In this document: positions 24,062-32,147 of the stretch, piece after piece
Position numbering within the stretch: the stretch's first letter is position 1
How the letters are laid out: the number at the start of each line of letters is the position of its first letter
Source: JBGQAS01 sp964498605
Lineage (GTDB): Bacteria; Chloroflexota; Anaerolineae; Anaerolineales; Anaerolineaceae
DNA length: 64,000 nucleotides
Reading direction: 5' to 3'
Assembly (NCBI GenBank): GCA_964498605.1
Contig: CAZCHK010000003.1
Span: 20,059 to 84,058, forward strand
Notes under the pieces: model-generated
Database searches by the model: none
What the model saw: only the letters and a program-made list of their open reading frames with translations
What the model was told of the DNA's origin: nothing
Program-made: the position numbers and the translations under genes

Positions 24062-25534
24062 ATGCGCGATGTGCGAATTACCGTATTACTGTTCTTATCC
24101 CTCTGCACGGTGTCTGCCTGCAGGCTCCCCCTTGCGCATCAGCCCACCCAGGCGACCTACGCACCTGAAAGCATGCAATCCCCGTTTGACTCCTCATCGC
24201 CTGGTCAGACAGATGTCCCTGTCGCCCCGATTGACCTGATCAGCCCCTCGGATCTGGCATATCTGGGAGCTTTCCGTCTCCCCCAGGGCAGTGGCAGACC
24301 TCTCACCTTTGAATACGGAGGAGCAGCCATGACTTTTTCTCCACAAGGCGATCCATCCGGTTCGGCGGACGGTTTTCCCGGATCACTCTTCATCATGGGT
24401 CATGACCGGCTGCCTTACGGCGAACTGCCCGATGGGAATCAGATTGCCGAGGTCAGCATCCCCGCTCCGCTTGATGGCAGCCTCGCGTCTCTCAATACCG
24501 CGGTCTGGATTCAGCAGTTTTCAGATGTCCTCAAAGGTCACTTCACCACGTTGGAGGAGATTCCACGCGCAGGTCTACTTTACCTGCAGCATCCCCTCAC
24601 AGGTCCGCTTCTGCACGTCGCGTTTGGGGCCCACTTTCAGGAGGACACCCTGCAGCTCGTCGCCTCGCATGGCTGGATCGATCCGAATCTCTCTGAACGT
24701 GATTACCAGGGCTCGTGGTTTATTGGAAACCAATCTTTTTACAGTGTGAATGGATACCTTTTTGAAATCCCCGTTGACTTCGCGGATGCCTATTTGGGCG
24801 GAAAAGTGATCGCCACCGGGCGTTATCGGGATGGCGGCTGGTCAGGCATGGGTCCGGAACTGTTTGCTTACCTGCCCTGGGACGATCACGGCAGCCCACT
24901 GGCCGACCAGCTGCATTTAGAGGAAGCTGTCCTGCTGCAGTACGCCGATTCGATGAGCAGCGAGGATTTCTCGCGCGCCCTGAACGGTTATTCTCATGCT
25001 GACGAGTGGGAAGGCGGAGCCTGGCTGAGTACCAAAGATGGCCGCGCTGCGGTCATCTTTGCCGGCACGAAGGCAATTGGTGAGCGCACCTGGTATGGCT
25101 GGCAGAACCCGGACGATCCATCCAAACCCTGTGTCGAAACTGAACTGATTGGACAATTCATCCTGTGCCGCACAGCGAATGGAGAGCCATGCCCGCAGAG
25201 CGACCTGCAGGGATGCCTCAGTCACAACGATTACCGCGGCTGGTGGAGCGACGCCTTCACCTCCCAGATCATCTTCTTCGATCCAGCTGGTCTTGCAAAG
25301 GTCGCCAATGGGCAGATGCAGCCCTGGGAGAATCAACCCTACGCCGTACTGGATATTAATAACCGGCTGCTGCACAATCCCGACAGCGTGGAACAGGACA
25401 TGCTCGGGTCGGGAGCGCAGCGCCGCAACCGGATCGGCGAAGTGGCTTATGATCGGGAGAATGGTTTGATTTACATTCTGGAATTATTTGCCGACGGCGC
25501 TCAGCCCGTCGTGCACGTGTGGAAGATCCATTGA
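24062..25534 (+). CDS. Lipoprotein of unknown function
   Basis: The protein has 490 residues. A lipobox (TVSAC, Cys20) and an AGGAGA ribosome site support an exported lipoprotein starting at 24062. After a Ser/Pro linker the mature part begins DLAYLGAFRLPQGSG, a phrase I associate with secreted beta-propeller-like proteins. Many Trp/Gly/Asp-rich repeats follow (for example SWFIGNQSFYSVNGYLFE, GRYRDGGWSGMGPEL). A Cys-rich stretch at about 355-380 could form disulfides. No catalytic motif is recognised. It ends 61 bp before the convergent rpoD. Confidence 0.65.
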   Translation: MRDVRITVLLFLSLCTVSACRLPLAHQPTQATYAPESMQSPFDSSSPGQTDVPVAPIDLISPSDLAYLGAFRLPQGSGRPLTFEYGGAAMTFSPQGDPSGSADGFPGSLFIMGHDRLPYGELPDGNQIAEVSIPAPLDGSLASLNTAVWIQQFSDVLKGHFTTLEEIPRAGLLYLQHPLTGPLLHVAFGAHFQEDTLQLVASHGWIDPNLSERDYQGSWFIGNQSFYSVNGYLFEIPVDFADAYLGGKVIATGRYRDGGWSGMGPELFAYLPWDDHGSPLADQLHLEEAVLLQYADSMSSEDFSRALNGYSHADEWEGGAWLSTKDGRAAVIFAGTKAIGERTWYGWQNPDDPSKPCVETELIGQFILCRTANGEPCPQSDLQGCLSHNDYRGWWSDAFTSQIIFFDPAGLAKVANGQMQPWENQPYAVLDINNRLLHNPDSVEQDMLGSGAQRRNRIGEVAYDRENGLIYILELFADGAQPVVHVWKIH

Positions 25535-25594
25535 ACCACTGCAAAGTAATTTGTCAGTGCGAAGCAACCGGTATTCGCCTGACCCGGTCGACAG

Positions 25595-26764
25595 CTACAT
25601 ATACTCTTTGAGCTGTCTGGCCCTACGCGGGTGCCGCAGGCGCCGCAGGGCTTTGCCCTCGATCTGCCGGATTCGCTCGCGGGTCAGGCCAAATTTTGCC
25701 CCGACGTCCTCCAGCGTGTAGGGATGGCCATCCTCCAGTCCAAAGCGCAGACGCAGGATGCGCGCTTCACGCGGCGGCAGGGACTCCAGCACTTCTTCAA
25801 CCTTTTCTTTCAGTATCTTCGTGTATGTGGCCTGGGCGGGCGTTGGCGTGATCAGGTCCTCCACGAACATGCCCAGTTCGGACTCCTCATCGTCATCGTT
25901 GACCGGGCTTTCCAGCGACAGCGGTAGCCAGGAAACACGCAGCATCCAGTCGACCTTGTCCGGTGTGGTGCCGATCTTTTCAGCGAGTTCTTCCATGGTG
26001 GGCACGCGTCCTAGCGCCTGCTCCATCTCGTGCGTGGTTTTGTACAGCTGACGGATGCGGTCCACCATGTGCACGGGTACCCGGATGGTGCGCCCCTGGT
26101 CCGCGATCGAGCGGGTGATGGTCTGCCGGATCCACCACGTGGCGTAGGTCGAAAAACGGAATCCGCGCTGGTATTCAAATTTTTCAACCGCTTTCATCAA
26201 TCCCAGGTTGCCTTCCTGGATCAAGTCCAGGAACGGCACACCGCGCATGGTGTAACGCTTGGCTACCGCGACCACCAGGCGGGTGTTGGCCTTGATGAGG
26301 TGATCGCGAGCCTGCCGCCCGTCCTCGATAAATGTGTCCAGTTCCTCCAGACGCCTTTTAGAAATGCGCTTGCAGGATTCCTTTTCTTTGCGAGCCGCCC
26401 GGCCGCTTTCAATCCGCTGGGAAAGATCGATCTCCTCCGCATGCGATAGCAGGGGCACGCGCGACATCTCCTTCAGATACAGGCTGACGTTGTCTTCGCT
26501 GGCGACAGGTTCGATGGTAACGGTTGGGTCCAGATCGCTGCCGGGACCCTCTTCCTCCGGCTCTTCGCTGATCGCGTCCTGGTCCACGATATCCACGCCC
26601 CGCCTGCGCAGCGCCACCAGGATCGCTTCCAGATGGTCTGCATCCTGACGCACATCCGGATAGACCTCCATCAGGTCATCCGCGGTCAGGTATCCCTGTA
26701 TGTCAGCTTTTTCCAGCAGCATGGAGAAGCAGTCGGCATCCAGTTTGCCGCGTCCAGGTGTCAT
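25595..26764 (-). CDS. rpoD: Primary sigma factor (sigma-70 family)
   Basis: The protein has 389 residues. Region 1.1-like and acidic segments (about 1-85) are followed by region 1.2 (DNVSLYLKEMSRVPLLS), region 2 (LVVAVAKRYTMRGVPFLDLIQEGNLGLMKAVEKFEYQRGFRFSTYATWWIRQ), region 3, and region 4 with the helix-turn-helix (LEDVGAKFGLTRERIRQIE). This is a principal housekeeping-type sigma factor that directs RNA polymerase to -10/-35 promoters. The start has an AGGAG site. It follows the DUF177 gene after 25 bp, and both are driven by a near-perfect consensus promoter at 27307-27335. Confidence 0.94.
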   Translation of the reverse strand: MTPGRGKLDADCFSMLLEKADIQGYLTADDLMEVYPDVRQDADHLEAILVALRRRGVDIVDQDAISEEPEEEGPGSDLDPTVTIEPVASEDNVSLYLKEMSRVPLLSHAEEIDLSQRIESGRAARKEKESCKRISKRRLEELDTFIEDGRQARDHLIKANTRLVVAVAKRYTMRGVPFLDLIQEGNLGLMKAVEKFEYQRGFRFSTYATWWIRQTITRSIADQGRTIRVPVHMVDRIRQLYKTTHEMEQALGRVPTMEELAEKIGTTPDKVDWMLRVSWLPLSLESPVNDDDEESELGMFVEDLITPTPAQATYTKILKEKVEEVLESLPPREARILRLRFGLEDGHPYTLEDVGAKFGLTRERIRQIEGKALRRLRHPRRARQLKEYM

Positions 26765-26789
26765 ATCTTCTCCTGTGCCAGCTGGAACA

Positions 26790-27266
26790 TTACCCTAGCT
26801 CCTGTTGAATGTGAACGCAGGATTTCAGGTTTAAATTTTCTCCACAGATTCCGCACAGTCCTTTGCAATCCTCCCTGCAAATCGGGCTGATGGGCAGCTC
26901 AAGCAGCAGGTACTCGCGCAGGATCGGCGCAAAATCGATGTTGCCGTCTTCAGAAATGACGAAGTCCGCTTCCACGGTCGGGTGCGGATCGATGGAGTAA
27001 AGCTCCTCAAAATGCGTTTTAAGTGTCTGTTGCATTTCTTCCAGGCAGCGTGAGCATGTCACGGGGTAGCATGCAGTGAAGTCGCACTCTGCCAGGATAC
27101 CCTGCGGGGTGCGGCTCAAACGGGTAATCCCATTCAGCTGGGTGACATAAAAATCCTGACAGGTGAATCCTTCAGGCAGGTCAAAATGAATTTCGCGGAA
27201 AGTGCCTGCGGGTTGGTGAATCAGAAAACCAACATTGATTCGCAGGGGGTAGCGGGACTTTGTCAA
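26790..27266 (-). CDS. DUF177/YceD-family protein
   Basis: The protein has 158 residues from a TTG at 27266 (start uncertain; an upstream start would begin inside the promoter). YceD features are present: LRINVGFLIHQPAG at the N-terminus, CYPVTCSRCLEEM in the middle, and a C-terminal CREDCKGLCGICGENLN with Cys pairs able to bind zinc. In many bacteria this gene precedes rpmF and has a role in 23S rRNA or ribosome biogenesis. Here no rpmF follows and the next gene is rpoD. The pairing with the sigma factor links ribosome-related and transcription functions under one strong promoter. Confidence 0.85.
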   Translation of the reverse strand: MTKSRYPLRINVGFLIHQPAGTFREIHFDLPEGFTCQDFYVTQLNGITRLSRTPQGILAECDFTACYPVTCSRCLEEMQQTLKTHFEELYSIDPHPTVEADFVISEDGNIDFAPILREYLLLELPISPICREDCKGLCGICGENLNLKSCVHIQQELG

Positions 27267-27306
27267 AGCGTTGGTCTCTTTATATAGAATATAATTACGA
27301 ACTAGG

Positions 27307-27335
27307 ATTATAGCATGCGTGATAGGGCATGTCAA
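27307..27335 (-). promoter_or_regulatory. Consensus sigma-70 promoter of the DUF177-rpoD operon
   Basis: The minus strand reads TTGACA, 17 bp, TATAAT, an exact match to the consensus with optimal spacing. It drives transcription toward the DUF177 gene with a short 5' untranslated region of about 35 nt. Confidence 0.88.
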
Positions 27336-27369
27336 TTTATTATCATATTAATCATAAATATTAACACTC

Positions 27370-27972
27370 ATGAGACAGCTGCTTCTTTCCACGACCAACC
27401 CCGGAAAATTGAAAGAGCTCAAGGCTCTGCTTGCGAGGTCAGGCTGGGAGCTTTTGACACCCGCAGATATCGACCTGCGCCTGGCAGTTGAGGAAACGGG
27501 CTGCTCGTATCATGAAAATGCCGCGCTCAAAGCACGGGCTTTCTGCCGCGCGTCAGAACTACCCGCACTGGCGGATGACACGGGTTTGGAAGTGATCGCG
27601 CTGGATGGCGCTCCCGGGCTTCATTCAGCACGTTTTGTCCAGGGCGAAAACGCGTCGGACGCGGCGCGGCGTGCCAGGCTTCTGCTCCAGCTTTCTACGC
27701 ACACCCGCCCGTGGCTGGCTCAATTCCGCTGCAGCGTGGTGCTGGCCTACCCGGATGGCACAATACTTACCGCCGAAGGCACCTGCCACGGTGAGATTGT
27801 TCCTGAAGAACGCGGAGAACACGGTTTCGGGTACGACCCCATCTTTCTTTTCCCGGCAGAGGGCAAAACCATGGCTGAGTTATCGATGGCGCGCAAGAAC
27901 CGCATCAGCCACCGCGCCATGGCGATCAGCAACCTGCTAAAAATGATCCCCGGGCTTCACGCGGCCAGCTGA
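27370..27972 (+). CDS. rdgB: Non-canonical purine NTP pyrophosphatase (RdgB/HAM1)
   Basis: The protein has 200 residues. The signature STTNPGKLKELKALL is at the N-terminus, followed by DDTGLEVIALDGAPGLHSARF and GYDPIFLFPAEGKTMAELSMARKNRISHRAMA. It hydrolyses ITP, XTP and dITP to the monophosphates so they are not built into nucleic acids. It is divergent from the DUF177 gene. No Shine-Dalgarno sequence precedes the ATG, and AT-rich TATTAA lies five bases upstream, so a leaderless message is possible. Confidence 0.95.
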   Translation: MRQLLLSTTNPGKLKELKALLARSGWELLTPADIDLRLAVEETGCSYHENAALKARAFCRASELPALADDTGLEVIALDGAPGLHSARFVQGENASDAARRARLLLQLSTHTRPWLAQFRCSVVLAYPDGTILTAEGTCHGEIVPEERGEHGFGYDPIFLFPAEGKTMAELSMARKNRISHRAMAISNLLKMIPGLHAAS

Positions 27973-28018
27973 TAATCTGGGATTGCACGAACAGTGAATC
28001 CATCGCGGACGTTTCGTG

Positions 28019-28789
28019 TTAAGCGTTGCCCATTTCCTTTAATGATCTCATAAATTGGGTCGTATTCAGCCTGCGTTCCAGTAAATAGGTCAGGTAGGTT
28101 TGCAGCAGCGCTTCCATGTCGCCAGCCACGCTTTGCGGCAGCTGCAGCGCTTTGATTTCCGCGTAGCTGCTGCGCTGAAAATGTCGCATGTACTTCAAGG
28201 TGTTCATGTTCACGCGCGTCATGTCCCCGCCGCTCAGTGCACACGCCGGGCAGACAACGCCGCCCTGCTCTTGAGAAAAGTACTGGTCTTCGGGCCTGAT
28301 GTCTTCCCCGTTCCGGACACACTTAAAAAGCTGCGGTCGGTATCCCAGCAGGTCCAGCATGTGGATTTCGAAATAGCGCAGCACAACATCAGGATGATGC
28401 CCCTCCTCCAGCCTGATCAGGGAATCGGTCAGCAGCCTGAACACCCCGGCGTTGACCTCATCTTCGAATGTGAAGCGGTCCGCCAGTTCGAGCAAATAGA
28501 TCCCGGCAGCCGTCAGGACGAGGTCCTGGCGGATGCGACTGAAAACCTGGCGGGTTTCTGCCTGGGTGACGATCCACAGATCTTTGCCCCGGGCCAGCTG
28601 CAGATTCACATGGGTGAGCGGTTCCAGGTGCCCCGCTTTGCGCGAGTTCAGTTTGCGCGCTCCTTTGGCGATGGCCCTGAGCTTTCCCATCTCCTGCGTG
28701 CAAAGCACCAGGAGCCGGTCCGCTTCACTCCAGTCAGAGTGGCGCAGCACGATGGCATCCGTGCGCAGCGACCTCTCACGATTTGGCAT
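28019..28789 (-). CDS. recO: DNA repair protein RecO
   Basis: The protein has 256 residues from the ATG at 28789; a GTG at 28801 is an alternative. The N-terminal OB fold (LRTDAIVLRHSDWSEADRLLVLCTQEMGKLRAIAKGARK) is diagnostic. A Cys cluster (CVRNGED... CPAC) at about 180-205 is the RecO zinc site. RecO loads RecA onto single-stranded DNA with RecR in gap repair. It is the last gene of a glmU-cdd-recO operon and overlaps cdd by 14 bp. Confidence 0.93.
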   Translation of the reverse strand: MPNRERSLRTDAIVLRHSDWSEADRLLVLCTQEMGKLRAIAKGARKLNSRKAGHLEPLTHVNLQLARGKDLWIVTQAETRQVFSRIRQDLVLTAAGIYLLELADRFTFEDEVNAGVFRLLTDSLIRLEEGHHPDVVLRYFEIHMLDLLGYRPQLFKCVRNGEDIRPEDQYFSQEQGGVVCPACALSGGDMTRVNMNTLKYMRHFQRSSYAEIKALQLPQSVAGDMEALLQTYLTYLLERRLNTTQFMRSLKEMGNA

Positions 28790-29192
28790 CAGGTAGATCA
28801 CCCGGCTGGAAAGCTCCCGGCAGCAATCCTTTTACATCCGTTTCCTGGGTAATGACACTCCGCGCATCGGCGATGATGACCTGAATATCCAGTCCAAACT
28901 CTGCTAACACCTGGCGGCACGAACCGCAGGGTGTCCCGCCATTTTCGGTCACCACGGCGATGGCAAGAAATTCCCGTTCACCCTCAGAAATTGCCTTGAC
29001 GACCGCGCTTCGCTCGGCGCAGATTGTTTCCCCATAAGCGGCATTCTCCACATTCACCCCGGAATATGTGCGCCCGCTGGTTGCCAGCAGGGCCGCTCCC
29101 ACCGGGTATTTCGAGTACGGAGCGTATGCCCAGCGCCGTGCGCAGGACGCCTCTTCGATGAGTTGCTTTTTAATCTCTTCGCTGATCTTCAT
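28776..29192 (-). CDS. cdd: Cytidine deaminase
   Basis: The protein has 138 residues, the normal size for the tetrameric form. Zinc and catalytic residues are visible: VNVENAAYGETICAERSAVVKA (Cys-Ala-Glu) and TPCGSCRQVLAEFG (Pro-Cys-x2-Cys). It converts cytidine and deoxycytidine to uridine forms in pyrimidine salvage. The start overlaps the glmU stop (ATGA) and the end overlaps recO, so the three are translated as one operon. Confidence 0.95.
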   Translation of the reverse strand: MKISEEIKKQLIEEASCARRWAYAPYSKYPVGAALLATSGRTYSGVNVENAAYGETICAERSAVVKAISEGEREFLAIAVVTENGGTPCGSCRQVLAEFGLDIQVIIADARSVITQETDVKGLLPGAFQPGDLPDAKS

Positions 29193-30547
29193 GCCTGGCC
29201 ATCCTTCTGCTCTCGTCTAATCTGATGCGCCGGAACCCCCACAACGGTCGTATCTGCCGGGACATCCTCTTTGACCACGGCTCCCGCTCCGGTCTTGGCG
29301 CCTTTTCCTATCCTGATGGGCGCTACCAGCATCGTGTCACTTCCAATGAACACGTCATCTTCGATGATCGTCTTGTTCTTTTTTGCCCCATCATAATTGC
29401 ATGTGATCGTCCCCGCTCCGATGTTGACATTCTCACCGATCTGGGCATCTCCAATGTACGAAAAATGTCCCATTTTGCTGTTCGCGCCCAAGGTGGATTC
29501 TTTCACCTCCCCAAAATTGCCCATGTGAACCCCCCTGCACAGTCGCGCGCCTTTGCGCAGATGGGCGAATGGACCCATGCTGACATTGTCCTCCAGTACC
29601 GCCTGTTCAAGAACGGCAAATTGGATCCTGCAGCCGTTTCCAATCACGCAGTCCTCGATCAGCGCGTTTGGACCGATCTCGCAGTCCTCGCCAATTTGAG
29701 ATCTGCCACGCAGGTAGCAGCCCGGATGGATGACCGAATCCTGACCGATGGTCACATCCGCGTCAATGAAAGTCTCCTGCTGTCTGACGATCTTCACTCC
29801 ATCCAGCATCCACCGCAGGTTGATGCGCTGATAGATCACATTTTCAGCCTCAGCCAGGTGCGCGCGTGTGTTGATCCCGATGGCTTCAGTGATGTCTTCC
29901 GTTTGAATGGATTTGATCTGCTGTTGTTCCCGAACAGCGATCGCGATCAGGTCTGTCAGGTAGTACTCACCCTTGGGAGACAGCCCCACCTGCTGCAGCG
30001 CCTGCCACAGCCATGGAGCGCGAAAACAATACACGCCGGCGTTGAGTTCTTTGATTTTTAGCTGTTCGGCAGTGGCACTGGCTTCTTCGACAATCGCCTG
30101 GATCTCCCCGCCCGTACCGCGGATGATCCGCCCGAAACCGCGCGGGTCGTCCGCGAGCACGGTGAGCATGCTCAACACACCGGTGTTGGCCAGCTGCGTT
30201 TCGATCAACTTAAGGATCGTTTCTTCTTTCAGAAGAGGCATGTCCGCGTAAGTGACCAGGATCAGCCCGTCATCTCCGCCTGCCTGCTCCTGAGCCTGCT
30301 GCACGGCGTGCGCCGTGCCAAGTTGCGGCTCCTGCTCGGCAATGTGTGCTCTTTCGCCGATGTATTCCCTGACCTCCTCTGCCGCGTGGCCAACCACGAC
30401 GATCGGCTTTAACGAGGTGGCCGATGACGCCATGGCCAGCGCGTAATCCAGCATGGGTCTTCCAGCCAGGGCATGCAGCACTTTGGGTTTTTTTGATTTC
30501 ATGCGGGTTCCCTGCCCGGCTGCCAGTATGATCGCTCTAGTTTTCAT
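29189..30547 (-). CDS. glmU: Bifunctional UDP-GlcNAc pyrophosphorylase/GlcN-1-P acetyltransferase
   Basis: The protein has 452 residues from the ATG at 30547 (MKTRAIILAAGQGTRMKS). The N-terminal nucleotidyltransferase domain has LAAGQGTRMKSKKPKVLH and the YADMPLL metal site. The C-terminal left-handed beta-helix shows hexapeptide repeats (IGQDSVIHPG, IGEDCEIGPNALIEDCVIG, IGENVNIGAGTITCNYDGAKKNKT). It makes UDP-GlcNAc for peptidoglycan and glycoconjugates. It leads the glmU-cdd-recO operon. Confidence 0.95.
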   Translation of the reverse strand: MKTRAIILAAGQGTRMKSKKPKVLHALAGRPMLDYALAMASSATSLKPIVVVGHAAEEVREYIGERAHIAEQEPQLGTAHAVQQAQEQAGGDDGLILVTYADMPLLKEETILKLIETQLANTGVLSMLTVLADDPRGFGRIIRGTGGEIQAIVEEASATAEQLKIKELNAGVYCFRAPWLWQALQQVGLSPKGEYYLTDLIAIAVREQQQIKSIQTEDITEAIGINTRAHLAEAENVIYQRINLRWMLDGVKIVRQQETFIDADVTIGQDSVIHPGCYLRGRSQIGEDCEIGPNALIEDCVIGNGCRIQFAVLEQAVLEDNVSMGPFAHLRKGARLCRGVHMGNFGEVKESTLGANSKMGHFSYIGDAQIGENVNIGAGTITCNYDGAKKNKTIIEDDVFIGSDTMLVAPIRIGKGAKTGAGAVVKEDVPADTTVVGVPAHQIRREQKDGQA

Positions 30548-30621
30548 AGTCGCTCTTTCCATGCCAGCGTTGATACAAAACGAGCCTTATGCCTCCAACC
30601 GGTGCAAAAGCTCGCTTATTG

Positions 30622-30646
30622 AAAAATCAATGATGCGTTCATTGAT
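30622..30646 (-). terminator. Terminator of the tRNA-Gln gene
   Basis: An 8-bp perfect stem (ATCAATGA with TCATTGAT) with a 5-nt loop is followed on the minus strand by TTTTT. It lies 13 nt downstream of the tRNA. Confidence 0.85.
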
Positions 30647-30658
30647 CTGATATTCAGG

Positions 30659-30729
30659 CTGGGGCGCTCGGACTCGAACCAAGATCCACAGATCCAAAGT
30701 CTGGTGTGCTGCCATTGCACTACGCCCCA
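30659..30729 (-). tRNA. tRNA-Gln (anticodon TTG)
   Basis: On the minus strand the acceptor stem TGGGGCG pairs with CGCCCCA and has discriminator G. The T arm is CTTGG-TTCGAGT-CCGAG, and the anticodon loop CTTTGGA gives TTG. The first pair of the anticodon stem is a C-U mismatch. CCA is not encoded. A terminator follows immediately. tRNAs of this type are among the usual targets of Elp3/Trm9 wobble modification in eukaryotes, which is relevant to the genes at 21-23 kb. Confidence 0.92.
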
Positions 30730-30791
30730 ACGGCTTGAGGATGTTTCAAGGCAACAATTTTAACACACAATTCCATGCCTGAAAACCAGAC

Positions 30792-31799
30792 CTATTTCTT
30801 CTTGGATTTCTCGTCTTTGTTCATCAACCCCATCTTTTCAGCATCATCAAAAGTGAGGCCCTCGATGCTCACGGTGCCATCTTCATTTCCGGTCTCCCAG
30901 AAGCGTTCCAGCTCTTCCCCTTTAATTTTTACTTCGGTCTGCTGCAGCTTGGTATCAAATTCATCAAAAGGGGGAGTTGAGGGCGGAGAAGCGTTTGCGG
31001 CAGTAGCGCGGATGGTTTTCCCGCTGATGGCTTTGATCAGGTCTCGCTGCGCGTCGATGACCACGCCGAGGCTCATCAACAGGTGGTTGTGACCCTGTTC
31101 CGGTTTCAACACAGCGATGAGTGCGTTCTCATCCAGTGTCATGAACACCAGCTGGAAAGAGGCACCCATGAAGGCGTGCACGCCGTCGCCGATAGGCGTG
31201 GAAAACAGGTTGATCATTTTCACGTCTGTGGCGAGCATGGAAAGTATCACCGGTATCCATTTACCCTCAAAATTTTTCTCGGGGAACTCGCCTGCCAGCG
31301 CCAGGATCGTTCCCTGTTTGTCCGCCAAACACACGGCCAGCGCGTTCAGGTTGCTCTTCATTTCGCGCAGCGCCGGGAGCAGATCCGTCCCGGTGGTGGG
31401 CAGGTCTTCTTCAGGCAGCGCGCCGGTGCCGATGTTGAGAAAACGCTTGGCGGTGGAAAGAAAAGCGTCAATTTCCATCGGTTTGCTCAGCACGGCTTCG
31501 TTGGCCTTTAATCCTGCCTGACGCAGCACGGCGCTGTCGGCTTTCGACGCGATTAGAATCACCTTCAGATGAGGCTGGGTTTTCATGACGCGTCCAGCCA
31601 GCTCTCTTCCGGTCATGTTCCCCAGGCGGTGATCGGTGATCAGCAAATCAGCGCCTCCAGTCTCTGCTTCCTTTAAGGCCTCCTCCACGTTGGGGACAAC
31701 AGAAACAACCAGGTCTTTGTCCAGCGTGTTCAAAGTTGCCTTGAGCAGGCGCCCCACCTCCTGGGTATCTTCCACAATGATGATGTTTTTATTCGCCAT
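30792..31799 (-). CDS. Receiver domain fused to roadblock/LC7-like domain
   Basis: The protein has 335 residues. The N-terminal receiver domain has the acidic pair in IIIVEDTQE, the phosphorylatable Asp in LLITDHRLG (about residue 56), the Thr/Ser-equivalent in VILIASKAD and the Lys in VLSKPMEI. Residues about 140-260 resemble a roadblock/LC7 domain (LNALAVCLADKQGTILALAGE, then FMGASFQLVFMTLDENALIAVL and a final helix). Roadblock proteins regulate small GTPases of the MglA type. A Lys-rich tail ends the protein. No kinase lies next to it. The ATG follows a TATAAT box by six bases, without a ribosome-binding site. Confidence 0.78.
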   Translation of the reverse strand: MANKNIIIVEDTQEVGRLLKATLNTLDKDLVVSVVPNVEEALKEAETGGADLLITDHRLGNMTGRELAGRVMKTQPHLKVILIASKADSAVLRQAGLKANEAVLSKPMEIDAFLSTAKRFLNIGTGALPEEDLPTTGTDLLPALREMKSNLNALAVCLADKQGTILALAGEFPEKNFEGKWIPVILSMLATDVKMINLFSTPIGDGVHAFMGASFQLVFMTLDENALIAVLKPEQGHNHLLMSLGVVIDAQRDLIKAISGKTIRATAANASPPSTPPFDEFDTKLQQTEVKIKGEELERFWETGNEDGTVSIEGLTFDDAEKMGLMNKDEKSKKK

Positions 31800-31805
31800 G
31801 GCTCT

Positions 31806-31811
31806 ATTATA
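31806..31811 (-). promoter_or_regulatory. -10 box of leaderless promoter (receiver-roadblock gene)
   Basis: TATAAT on the minus strand is followed by six bases (AGAGCC) and the ATG at 31799. No Shine-Dalgarno sequence is present. Confidence 0.6.
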
Positions 31812-31856
31812 GTAAAAAAACTGGATTTTGAGGTTATCGCCATCCAGTTCTTGTGA

Positions 31857-32147
31857 TTACTTGTTTCTTGTCTTCTTTTTTTCCATCTCGAGATCGTTCA
31901 CTTCTTCCTTGCCCAGCTTCTTCCACTGCTGCTTGGCGCGTTCACGTCCCACGTAAAAACCCACTCCGGCATAACCCAGGAGCATACCACCCACGTGCAC
32001 CATATACAGCAATATCCACAGAAAAATGCTGTCAATATGAATGACCTTGACAATATCCAGCATCGCCAGTACGGGCATGATGACGACCATGACCCCGCCC
32101 ACAACGAACATGGTAACCGGATTGAGATCTCGAAAGGACCTGTTCAT
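31857..32147 (-). CDS. Small two-TM membrane protein at the end of the peptide-transport operon
   Basis: The protein has 96 residues. It has two hydrophobic helices (about 13-33 and 43-66) and a Lys/Glu-rich cytoplasmic tail. The start ATG at 32147 overlaps the stop of the ATPase gene by 4 bp (ATGA), so translation is coupled. No family is recognised. Its place as the last gene of the operon suggests an accessory role, but nothing in the sequence shows what it does. Confidence 0.65.
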   Translation of the reverse strand: MNRSFRDLNPVTMFVVGGVMVVIMPVLAMLDIVKVIHIDSIFLWILLYMVHVGGMLLGYAGVGFYVGRERAKQQWKKLGKEEVNDLEMEKKKTRNK

